NCBI RefSeq assembly: GCF_028640845.1
Contig: NC_080540.1
Location: 93,694,061-93,758,060 of the forward strand
Reading direction: 5' to 3'
DNA from: Ahaetulla prasina
Taxonomy: Eukaryota > Chordata > Lepidosauria > Squamata > Colubridae
DNA: 64,000 nucleotides
A program made the position numbers and the translations under genes. Shown here piece after piece: positions 55,230-64,000 of this stretch. The notes beneath the pieces are model-generated. The model ran no database searches. It was not told where the DNA came from and saw only the letters and a program-made list of their open reading frames with translations. Positions within the stretch are counted from its first letter, which is position 1. Each line of letters begins with the position of its first letter.

Positions 55230-55560
55230 TGTCTATCATCTCCATTTCTGGTAAATTAAGTGATACTGTGGACATCCTATCTCAGGATCTTGAGGCTCTG
55301 AGGATCGGGATAAAGAACAACAGGTTTCAGCTGAACCTGGCAAAAATCAGTGACTTTGGGTTTGGGGTCCTTTTGGTTTTGGGACTATACCATCTCTGAT
55401 GCTAGATGAGTTGCATCTATTGTTTATTACTCTTGCTTTAGCTGCTTTTATTTATTTTTTCAATATTTGTTAAGGTAATTTTTTTAAAAAACGTGTTCTT
55501 GTATGTGAGATGGGCAGCTATATAAATTAGATAGACAGATAGAGAAAAATTCTATATACT
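55230..55560 (+). mobile_element. Decayed L2 fragment, unit A
   Basis: The plus frame ILSQDLEALRIGIKNNRFQL corresponds to the L2 RT segment VLSRCLEAVRVWMGRNRLKL just after the YADD box. Downstream, GAGATGGGCAGCTATATAAA looks like an L2-type tail. The intervening ORF2 C-terminus is deleted. Confidence 0.65.
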
Positions 55561-55984
55561 ACCTTAGTACTCCTTAATAAAGGTTTGGAATTTCTCTATA
55601 ATCTGCAATTTTTTAGAGTTTATCTTAACTTTATCCAGGTTCAATCCTACCTGGGGTTTTCAATCAAAGTACTTGGGAGGAGGATGCTAAATGTTAAGTG
55701 TATTAAAATGAACACAGATTAATGGTTTATTGCAATGCTTGATTTCCTTCACATCATTTACCCACTTCTGATGATCCTGTTTGCCAATCACTGGCTTCTG
55801 ATTCAGGAATCTGTCAACTTCTAAAGTGATTGTTGGACACAATAGGAAGCTAAGGCAGTTTATCTAATTTGACCATGAGGGAAATTAATAAATCATTTAT
55901 TTTGTTTTTATAAATGACAATCAGTAAATCGGTTTTTAACCGATTTCTAACTCATCTCAGCTCATCCTTTTTAAATCTGATACA

Positions 55985-56118
55985 TCAGATTTGTGTTGTA
56001 AATGTTGTACCTTGATGAACGTATCTTTTCTTTTATGTACACTGAGAGCATATGCACCAAGACAAATTCCTTGTGTGTCCAATCACACTTGGCCAATAAA
56101 AAATTCTATTCTATCAGT
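55985..56118 (+). mobile_element. CR1-L3-like LINE 3' end, unit A
   Basis: Same end as 33066-33253 (CACACTTGGCCAATAAA) but with only two ATTCT units. Confidence 0.75.
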
Positions 56119-56604
56119 TACCCTTATAGTTATCCTTGCAGGAGGAGGAATCATGTTTGATTATTATTAAATATTAAAATGATATTTAAGGCAGTTGTCC
56201 CACAAATATCAGAATATAAAGGAGCTTAATCGCAATTTTTTTGCATCTTATTTTTCTAAATGGTTATAATTTTAAGAGGAAAAAGAAAAAAAAGGAGAAA
56301 GAGAGAAAAGAAGAAAATTAAAAAATAGCTGAAAATACATTAAAACGGTTTAAAGATTAATAATAGAATTTGAAAGCACAAAAAATAGCTGAAAATGTAT
56401 TAAATGGCTTAAATGTTAGTAATGAAATTTGAAATTACAAAAAAGTGTTTAAATGTAACTATGGAATTTATCTCAAGCATTAAAAATGATACTATGAAGA
56501 TAAATTGAATTTTCTTTTTTTTCTTTTATGACTATGGTTAATATTATATGAATTGCTATTGAATTGCAAATATAAAAATGATTCTGATGTTTGATAAGTA
56601 GTAT
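56119..56604. other. Single-copy AT-rich DNA shared with unit B
   Basis: Includes an A/G-rich patch (56275-56320) and two imperfect copies of an AAAAATAGCTGAAAAT motif, 60 bases apart. No gene. Confidence 0.5.
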
Positions 56605-57290
56605 TTCTGGACCGGGAGGCCCTATGCACGGTCACTCACGCCCTCGTGACGTCTCGCCTGGATTACTGTAACGCTCTCTACATGGGGCTCCCCTTGAAGG
56701 GCATCCGGAGGCTACAGTTAGTCCAGAATGCAGCTGCTGGTGATAGAGGAGCCCTCGTGGCTCCCGAGTGACACTATCCTGCGCAGGCTGCACTGGCTAC
56801 CTGTGGCCTTCGGGTGCGCTTCAAGGTGTTGGTGAACATCTTTAAAGCGCTCCATGGCATAGGGCGGGTTACTTACGGGACCGCCTGCTGCTACGAATAC
56901 CTCTCACCGACCCGTGCGCTCTCACAGAGGGACTCCTCAGGGTGCCGTCGGTAGCGACAGTGTCGTCTGGCGACACCAGGGAAGGGCCTTCTCTGTGGGG
57001 CTCCGCTCTGGAGCGAACTCCCCAGGACTTCGTCAACTTCCGGACCTCAACCTTTCGCATGAGCTCAAAACTTACTTATTTATCTGCGCTGGACTGGGTT
57101 AGTTTTTAAGTTATGGGTTTTAATGGGTTTTATCTCTAAATTTTAATTGTATTATTCAAATAAGTTTTTACTAGTATTTTAATTGTATTTATAATGTATT
57201 TTCATTTTTACTTGGCTGTGAACCGCCCTGAGTCCTTTGGGAGATAGGGCGGTATATAAATTCAAACAATAAATAAATAAAATAAATAAA
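56605..57290 (+). mobile_element. L2 LINE 3' end inserted in unit A only
   Basis: Unit B has the uninterrupted site (about 63286-63295), so both ends are certain. A 5-bp duplication AGTAT (56600-56604, 57291-57295) flanks the insertion. The element starts near the CTATGCACGGTCACTC part of ORF2 and ends in TAAATAAAATAAATAAA. Its frame is broken by several deletions (for example CGTCGGTAGCGACAG), most of them shared with 58540-59000. Confidence 0.92.
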
Positions 57291-57295
57291 AGTAT

Positions 57296-57792
57296 ATATA
57301 AAAGATTACAAATACTAACTGGGAAATAAAGGGTTTAATCTAAAGCGAGTAAGGAGTGGGGGGAAGATAGAAGTTGATAAATGATTAGAATTTAGGGCAA
57401 AGGGTAAGATTAGATACGCAACATAACTAAAAGAAGGAAAATAAAAATGAGAGAAAATATATTAATGTAAGCATATAAAATGTGTTGGAAAAGAACTAAA
57501 ATTTGTATGAATTTGACCTGGCCAATATTCTGTTCAGAAAAAAATGCATTGTATGTTGATGTGTGTGTGTTAAAAAAAATAAAAATTAAAAAAAATTAGG
57601 AAAAAAAAATCAACCAACAGTTGATTAGACTATAGATAGATTTTTCCAGGATGATCTATCCTTAAAATGTCCTCCTGACTTCCAAAGTTCTATTCTACTT
57701 TATTGCCACTGAAATGGAATCAAACCACTGTGCCACTTATCATCCTCTTCTCTTTCCTTTCAGCATATAAAGTAGTTGTCTCCTGATTGTAA
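57296..57792. other. Single-copy AT-rich DNA shared with unit B
   Basis: No gene; repeated at 63296-63790. Confidence 0.5.
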
Positions 57793-57823
<31 letters not shown>

Positions 57824-58316
57824 TTTTTATTTAATCATATTTTTATACCGCCCTATCTCCCAAGGGACTCAGCCAAGTAAAAATACACATAAATTGAAAG
57901 AGGCGGTGGTGAGGCCCCTCCTCAAGAAGCCTTCCTGGGTGTCGCCAGCTGGCACTGCCTGGTTGACGGCACCCTGAGGAGTCCCTCCTTGTGAGAGCGT
58001 ACGGGTCGGTGGGAGGCAATCGGTGGCAGTAGACGGTCCCGTAAGTATCCTGGCCCAATGCCATGGAGCGCTTTAAAGATAATTACCAAAACCTTGAAGC
58101 GCACCTGAAAGGCCACAGGTAGCCAGTGCAGTCTGCGTAGGAGAGGTGTCACATGGGAGCCACGAGGGGCTCCCTCTATCACCCGCACAGCCGCATTCTG
58201 GACCAACTGAAGCCTCCGGGTGCTCTTCAAGGGGAGCCCCATGTAGAGAACATTGCAATAATCCAGACAAGATGTCACAAGGGCATGAGTGACCGTGCAT
58301 AGGGCATCCCGGTACA
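57793..58316 (-). mobile_element. L2 LINE pieces in alternating orientation (mosaic, left part)
   Basis: 57793-57894 is a minus L2 tail ((TTTA)n, TACCGCCCTATCTCCC). It switches to about 40 plus-strand bases of the RT region (57893-57932, AAGAGGCGGTGGTGAGG), then to minus-strand ORF2 C-terminal sequence (57932-58316, with PLKSTRRLQLVQNAAVRVIE and LHWLPVAFQVRFKVLVIIF). Junctions fall at CTTCC-TGGG and GGCATCCCGGTA, sequences that occur in both parent segments. Confidence 0.8.
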
Positions 58317-59016
58317 GTCAGCTGAGTCCGCGGCTGACTGTCGGGAGGCGAGTCATTGGCCCGATGGAGAGGTGCGCAATTTGGGTGTTCTCCTGGATGC
58401 GGCTGTCTTTTGAAGATCATTTGACGTCTCCAGGAGAGCTTTCCACCAGGTTCGCCTGGTGCGCCAGTTCGCCTTTCTGACCGGGATGCCTTGTGCACAG
58501 TCACTCACGCCCTTGTGCGTCTCGTCTGGACTACTGCAATGCTCTCTACATGGGGCTCCCCTTGAAGGGCATCCGGAGGCTGCAGTTGGTCCAGAATGCA
58601 GTGCTGGTGATAGAGGAGCCCTCGTGGCTCCCGAGTGACACTATCCTGCGCAGGCTGCACTGGCTACCTGTGGCCTTCGGGTGCGCTTCAAGGTGTTGGT
58701 GAACATCTTTAAAGCGCTCCATGGCATAGGGCGGGTTACTTACGGGACCGCCTGCTGCTACGAATACCTCTCACCGACCCGTGCGCTCTCACAGAGGGAC
58801 TCCTCAGGGTGCCGTCGGTAGCGACAGTGTCGTCTGGCGACACCAGGGAAGGGCCTTCTCTGTGGGGCTCCGCTCTGGACGAACTCCCCAGGACTTCGTC
58901 AACTTCCGGACCTCGAACCTTTCGCCGCGAGCTCAAAACTTACTTATTTATCTGCGCTGGACTGGGTTAGTTTTTTAAGTTATGGGTTTTAATGGGTTTT
59001 ATCTCTAAATTTTAAT
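58306..59016 (+). mobile_element. L2 LINE piece, plus orientation (mosaic, right part)
   Basis: Begins at GGCATCCCGGTACAGTCAG, the plus-strand continuation, runs through the C-terminal ORF2 region with frameshifts, and joins unit B at TAAATTTTAAT (59006-59016). From 58540 on it is nearly the same as the insertion at 56660-57130, including shared deletions. Confidence 0.85.
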
Positions 59017-59330
59017 CGGTTTTTAATCGGTTTTTTACCGTTTTAGTGATTCGGCTATGAGAATATTTAGTTTTAATTGGGTTTTATATTGCTTATTTAT
59101 TAGATTGTCTTATTTTAATATGCCTGTGAACCGCTCTGAGTCCTATGGGAGATGGTGCAGTATAAAAGTATGATAAATAAATAAATAAAATAAAAAAAAT
59201 TGATAAAAATCAATACTCTTGTATTGTATAATGTTACCTGAAACTGAAAGCACAACAGTTCAATAGTGTTCTTAATACTCTTTCCTCTCCCTACATTTCA
59301 AATTTAGCTCATTAAGATTTAGTCACTAGA

Positions 59331-60779
59331 GGGCTTCTGGGTGGCGCCATCTTTCTCGCTGGGTGCCAATTTATGGCACTCCGCATTGAATACCGTAAAA
59401 GCCGGATTTAACAACTGATCCCGGCTTCATTTCTCTCTCTGGTTGAAAGAGAGAGACAGAGCAAGGGGGAGGAATTGGGTAGATTCCCTAGGGCTTTGTT
59501 TTGTAATACAAAGTCCTGAACGGTGAATCCTTATTTACCCCTCCCCACCTCCAGTATTCTCTGCGCTCCTGAAAAGCAGGAAAGAGGAAGATGTCCACTT
59601 CTGCTAGCAATTGATTTTTGTGGATACGAAAAGCAGGCGGAGAACGAATGTGAGGAGCAATTATTGGTTTGCAAGTATTTTTGATTTTCTGACTTCCTCC
59701 CCTTCAGTTTCGTTTAGAGAAACTGAAAGCAGAGCGATACATCAAAGGGAGCTTTGCTGTTGAATCGAAACTGAATGGAGATTTTATCTTATTGTGTTTG
59801 ACTGTGGACTGTTGGATTATATTACGCTGTTTAAGTACGTTACAAGGGGATTCTCAGCAGGAATTTTGTTATGGAGGTTCTTTCAGAAGAATGGGTTCGG
59901 GACGTTATACAGAACTACACAGAAAGAATGTATTTAATTATTCAAAAATACAAATTGATAAAAAATGGGGACGTTTTGGATGAGAGTTTGGAGCAAATTA
60001 ACCAGTGCAATTATTCGGAAAATGGAATGGAGGATATACAAATAAAAGTGGATAAATATGAAGATTTGATCGTGAAGAAACAAGGTGATCTAAAGAAGTT
60101 TTCTTTAAATAGTTTGGATGAGCTGCCTGAATTTGTGCTACAGGAGATTGTCCCTCAAATGGAAAAGACTCACAAGCTTAATGTTTCCCAAGAGTTCTCT
60201 TTTTGGACTGATGGAATATACGGTAGTAATTTTTGGATTTCTGGACATAAGGAATTACTAGGAAATATTGTGATTGACTTTTAAAAGGAGCAACGAAGGA
60301 AAGACAGAGATTAATGCACCAAAAAATGGCAAGAGACAATAGTATTATTTTTGAAACAAGGTTTTTTTAAAATATTAATAGACAAAAATATTTGTGTCCC
60401 CGAAAGAATTATATGGTTATATGGTTATAGAAGCTATAAGGGAGATATTCTCTGAATTGGATTGGATTTTTACGTTTTAGCTGGTTTTAAATATTTTAGG
60501 ATTAATTTGTTCTACTGATTTATATATTTTATTATTGTTTATTGTTAATTTTTTGAAGGATTTGGTTATGTAAGGAGGAAGTCAGAGCTAGAGAGGGAGA
60601 ATTGGTATAATAGTTTTGGGAAAAAAATTTTTTTTTAGCATATGTTTGTTTTATTTTTAACTATACCTTGTGTTTGTTCCGGGAAGCCAGGGGGGGAGGG
60701 GGAGGGGGTTTGTGAAGGGAAAGGGGTTGGGGGGAAAGGGGAAAAAATTTTTGTAAAACTTTTTGAATAAAAAAAAAAA
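59331..60779 (+). mobile_element. Compact L1-related element, copy B
   Basis: Same as 52644-54112, with the identical 16-bp duplication at 59315-59330 and 60780-60795. It is about 20 bases shorter because of homopolymer indels. Confidence 0.85.
59871..60284 (+). pseudogene. Unidentified ORF of the compact L1-related element, frameshifted
   Basis: The first 137 codons match 53192-53779 with one substitution (DYTE to NYTE); a one-base loss in the T-run at 60280 brings a stop. The lost frame resumes afterwards in another phase. The lesion may be real or a sequencing error, since it is in a homopolymer. Confidence 0.75.
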
Positions 60780-60808
60780 AGATTTAGTCACTAGATTAAT
60801 GATGGGTA

Positions 60809-60931
60809 GCAGACAGACAGGCAGACAGACAGACAGGCAGACAGACAGGCAGACAGACAGACAGACCCAGTAGATGATAGATTGATAGATAGATCGATCG
60901 ATCGATCGATCGATCGATAGATAGATAGATA
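60809..60931. repeat. (CAGA/CAGG)n-(GATC/GATA)n compound microsatellite, unit B
   Basis: Longer than in unit A: CAGR units at 60809-60866 and a GATC run of about seven units within 60876-60931, where unit A has about three. Confidence 0.93.
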
Positions 60932-60985
60932 GGATAAGCAGACAGACACTAATACATGATATTGTTGACCATACTTTTCCAGTTT

Positions 60986-61299
60986 AAGGTAAAGGTAAAG
61001 GTCTGACTCTAGTGGGTGATGCTCATCTCCGTTTCAAAGCCAGAGCTATCCGAAGACGTCACCGTTGTCATGAAGACGGCATGACTAAACACCAAAGGTG
61101 CACAGAACACTTCCCACCAAAAGTGGTCCCTATTTTTCTACTTGCATTTTTTACGTGCTTTGGAACTGCTAGGTTGGCAGAAGCTTGGACAAGTAATGGG
61201 AGCTCATCCCGTTACGCAGCACTAGGAATTAGAACCGCTGAATTGCTGGCCTTTCGATCAACAAGCTTAGCATCTTAGCCCCTGAGCCACCACATCCCT
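60986..61299 (-). mobile_element. Sauria-type SINE, unit B
   Basis: Counterpart of 54291-54605, with the CTTTTCCAGTTTA duplication kept on both sides. Confidence 0.88.
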
Positions 61300-61919
61300 T
61301 CTTTTCCAGTTTAGCTATATACTAAAAAAAAACTATTTACTACAAAATACCCTAACATTGGTCTCATTTGGGAGGGACGGTACATAACATTCAAACAGTG
61401 CCTTGAGTCAATTTGGAACATAATATTTTACTTTTTACTTTTTTATATACAAATGAATCAATTCATTAATAATTTATGGGATAGGATAACTTTCAGGACC
61501 ATGTCTACTATGAACATCAATGACTGTGATAAGAAGCTGTGTGCTTGATACTGCATAAGGCTTATACAAGGAGTGTGACCGGATTTCGCTAAACTTTGAA
61601 TTATGAATCAAAGTGACTAATCTGGGTTGAAACAAACATTATGCAAAGTGAAGCCAAGTCTCCATCAAATAACCAAACCTCAAGTGGTAAATTTTGTACA
61701 TGATTTTGCTTTTACATCTCCTTAAAATGCGAGGAGGGAGAGAGAAAATAAAGAGTAAAGTAATTTGACAGTTTGGTTTTTTAATCTTATCTTTTTCTCA
61801 GTACCCATTCTGGACCTGTAATCTCTTGTCCATTATTTTATTGCCCCGTGTTGATATTAGAGTAAAGTGTTCTGTAATTAATATACTATATTACCTTAAT
61901 GAATGACTCAACTATCTGT

Positions 61920-62250
61920 CTGTCTATCATCTCCATTTCTGGTAAATTAAGTGATACTGTGGACATCCTATCTCAGGATCTTGAGGCTCTGAGGATCGGG
62001 ATAAAGAACAACAGGTTGCAGCTGAACCTGGCAAAAATCAGTAACTTTGGGTTTGGGGTCCTTTTGGTTTTGGGACTATACCATCTCTGATGCTAGATGA
62101 GTTGCATCTATTGTTTATTACTCTTGCTTTAGCTGCTTTTATTTATTTTTTCAATATTTGTTAAGGTAATTTTTTTAAAAAACGTGTTCTTGTATGTGAG
62201 ATGGGCAGCTATATAAATTAGATAGACAGATAGAGAAAAATTCTATATAC
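61920..62250 (+). mobile_element. Decayed L2 fragment, unit B
   Basis: Counterpart of 55230-55560. Here the sequence reads KNNRLQLNLAKIS, one residue closer to the L2 consensus (L for F) than unit A. Confidence 0.65.
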
Positions 62251-62675
62251 TACCTTAGTACTCCTTAATAAAGGTTTGGAATTTCTCTATAATCTGCAAT
62301 TTTTTAGAGTTTATCTTAACTTTATCCAGGTTCAATCCTACCTGGGGTTTTCAATCAAAGTACTTGGGAGGAGGATGCTAAATGTTAAGTGTATTAAAAT
62401 GAACACAGATTAATGGTTTATTGCAATGCTTGATTTCCTTCACATCATTTACCCACTTCTGATGATCCTGTTTGCCAATCACTGGCTTCCGATTCAGGAA
62501 TCTGTCAACTTCTAAAGTGATTGTTGGACACAATAGGAAGCTAAGGCAGTTTATCTAATTTGACCATGAGGGGAATTAATAAATCATTTATTTTGTTTTT
62601 ATAAATGACAATCAGTAAATCGGTTTTTAACTGATTTCTAACTCATCTCAGCTCATCCTTTTTAAATCTGATACA

Positions 62676-62810
62676 TCAGATTTGTGTTGTAAATGTTGTA
62701 CCTTGATGAACGTATCTTTTCTTTTATGTACACTGAGAGCATATGCACCAAGACAAATTCCTTGTGTGTCCAATCACACTTGGCCAATAAAAAATTCTAT
62801 TCTATCAGTT
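62676..62810 (+). mobile_element. CR1-L3-like LINE 3' end, unit B
   Basis: Counterpart of 55985-56118, also with two ATTCT units. Confidence 0.75.
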
Positions 62811-63789
62811 ACCCTTATAGTTATCCTTGCAGGAGGAGGAATCATGTTTGATTATTATTAAATATTAAAATGATATTTAAGGCAGTTGTCCCACAAATAT
62901 CAGAATATAAAGGAGCTTAATCGCAATTTTCTGCATCTTATTTTTCTAAATGGTTATAATTTTAAGAGGAAAAAGAAAAAAAAGGAGAAAGAGAGAAAAG
63001 AAGAAAATTAAAAAATAGCTGAAAATACATTAAAACGGTTTAAAGATTAATAATAGAATTTGAAAGCACAAAAAATAGCTGAAAATGTATTAAATGGCTT
63101 AAATGTTAGTAATGAAATTTGAAATTACAAAAAAGTGTTTAAATGTAACTATGGAATTTATCTCAAGCATTAAAAATGATACTATGAAGATAAATTGAGT
63201 TTTCTTTTTTTTCTTTTATGACTATGGTTAATATTATATGAATTGCTATTGAATTGCAAATATAAAAATGATTCTGATGTTTGATAAGTAGTATATATAA
63301 AAGATTACAAATACTAACTGGGAAATAAAGGGTTTAATCTAAAGCGAGTAAGGAGTGGGGGGAAGATAGAAGTTGATAAATGATTAGAATTTAGGGCAAA
63401 GGGTAAGATTAGATACACAACATAACTAAAAGAAGAAAAATAAAAATGAGAGAAAATATATTAATGTAAGCATATAAAATGTGTTGGAAAAGAACTAAAA
63501 TTTGTATGAATTTGACCTGGCCAATATTCTGTTCAGAAAAAAATGCATTGTATGTTGATGTGTGTGTGTTAAAAAAAATAAAAATTAAAAAAAATTAGGA
63601 AAAAAAAATCAACCAACAGTTGATTAGACTATAGATAGATTTTTCCAGGATGATCTATCCTTAAAATGTCCTCCTGACTTCCAAAGTTCTATTCTACTTT
63701 ATTGCCACTGAAATGGAATCAAACCACTGTGCCACTTATCATCCTCTTCTCTTTCCTTTCAGCATATAAAGTAGTTGTCTCCTGATTGT

Positions 63790-63795
63790 AAATTT

Positions 63796-63826
<31 letters not shown>

Positions 63827-64000
63827 TTTAATCATATTTTTATACCGCCCTATCTCCCAAGGGACTCAGCCAAGTAAAAATACACATAAATACAAGTTAA
63901 AACTCTATTTAAAAAACTTATTAAATACGGCCGAATATTAAAACTCCAATAAAATAGTAAAAACCCCATTAAAACCAAATTTAAAATTTAAAATTCTAAT
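63790..64000 (-). mobile_element. L2 LINE 3' tail, running off the window
   Basis: (TTTA)n at 63793-63822, TACCGCCCTATCTCCCAAGG, then AT-rich 3' UTR in minus orientation to the last base (AACCCCATTAAAACC block). The coding part would lie beyond the window. Confidence 0.88.

Larger units (their letters stand above)
52319..57894. repeat. Segmental duplication unit A
   Basis: Colinear and nearly identical to unit B (59006-63891), offset 6687-6691 bases until 56604. Unit A also holds a 686-bp L2 insertion (56605-57290). Most differences between the units are single-base indels in homopolymers, a few substitutions and microsatellite length. The left edge is TAAATTTTAAT, shared with the junction before unit B. 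Confidence 0.95.
59006..63891. repeat. Segmental duplication unit B
   Basis: Second copy of 52319-57894 without the 686-bp L2 insertion. Beyond 63891 the L2 tail continues intact to the window edge, whereas in unit A it switches to the mosaic. Confidence 0.95.

Noticed and set aside
58306..58345. A functional hairpin (ACAGTCAGC/GCTGACTGT)
   Set aside because: The same short inverted match is part of the ordinary L2 coding sequence (compare 27806-27836), so it is not specific to this place.

Overview
The window is repeat-dense, AT-rich nuclear DNA of a squamate reptile, most probably a snake. The organism call rests on repeat content: CR1, L2-clade and L1 LINEs, Sauria-type SINEs whose 3' end carries the Bov-B-like ACCTTT tail, other tRNA-derived squamate SINEs, many small hAT elements, a CR1-L3-like LINE end that has seeded an (ATTCT)n = (AATAG)n microsatellite (a known snake feature), and GATA/GACA (Bkm-like) repeats. 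I found no host protein-coding exon, rRNA, functional tRNA, CRISPR array, bacterial gene or endogenous retrovirus that I could support. Every convincing reading frame belongs to a retrotransposon.

Layout. 1-8 kb: old CR1 in minus orientation split by a second LINE, SINEs and single-copy AT-rich DNA. 8.0-9.9 kb: a 5'-truncated CR1 with a 592-codon open reverse transcriptase frame. 10-22 kb: mostly single-copy DNA with small hAT elements, SINEs, TA-type MITE-like repeats and an inverted pair of Penelope-like repeats. 22.8-26.5 kb: an L1 with its 5' end and a perfect 15-bp target-site duplication, but internally deleted and carrying an internal 554-bp tandem duplication, followed by a near-perfect 60-bp-arm hairpin. 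26.9-30.2 kb: a long L2-clade LINE (minus) with another internal tandem duplication. 30-46 kb: MITE-like repeats, interrupted SINEs, LINE fragments and single-copy DNA. 46.7-50.2 kb: an old L2 split by a 1.1-kb hAT element and by a short L2 tail. 51-52.3 kb: an L2 3' end and an old Sauria SINE.

52.3-64 kb is a tandem segmental duplication (unit A 52319-57894, unit B 59006-63891, offset about 6.69 kb). Each unit holds a compact L1-related element with a roughly 195-codon ORF of unknown nature, a Sauria SINE, GACA/GATA microsatellites, an L2 relic and a CR1-L3-like end. The DNA between the units is a mosaic of L2 pieces in alternating orientation, with junctions at short shared sequences. Unit A has a 686-bp L2 insertion that unit B lacks.

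Functionally the window is a record of transposition rather than a set of cooperating genes: LINE machineries (CR1, L2, L1, and Bov-B inferred from SINE tails) with the SINEs and compact elements that appear to depend on them, plus hAT and TA-target DNA elements whose transposases are not encoded here. The best candidates for something undescribed are the compact L1-like element with the unidentified ORF, the microhomology-linked duplications and L2 mosaic, and the hairpin at 26.5 kb.
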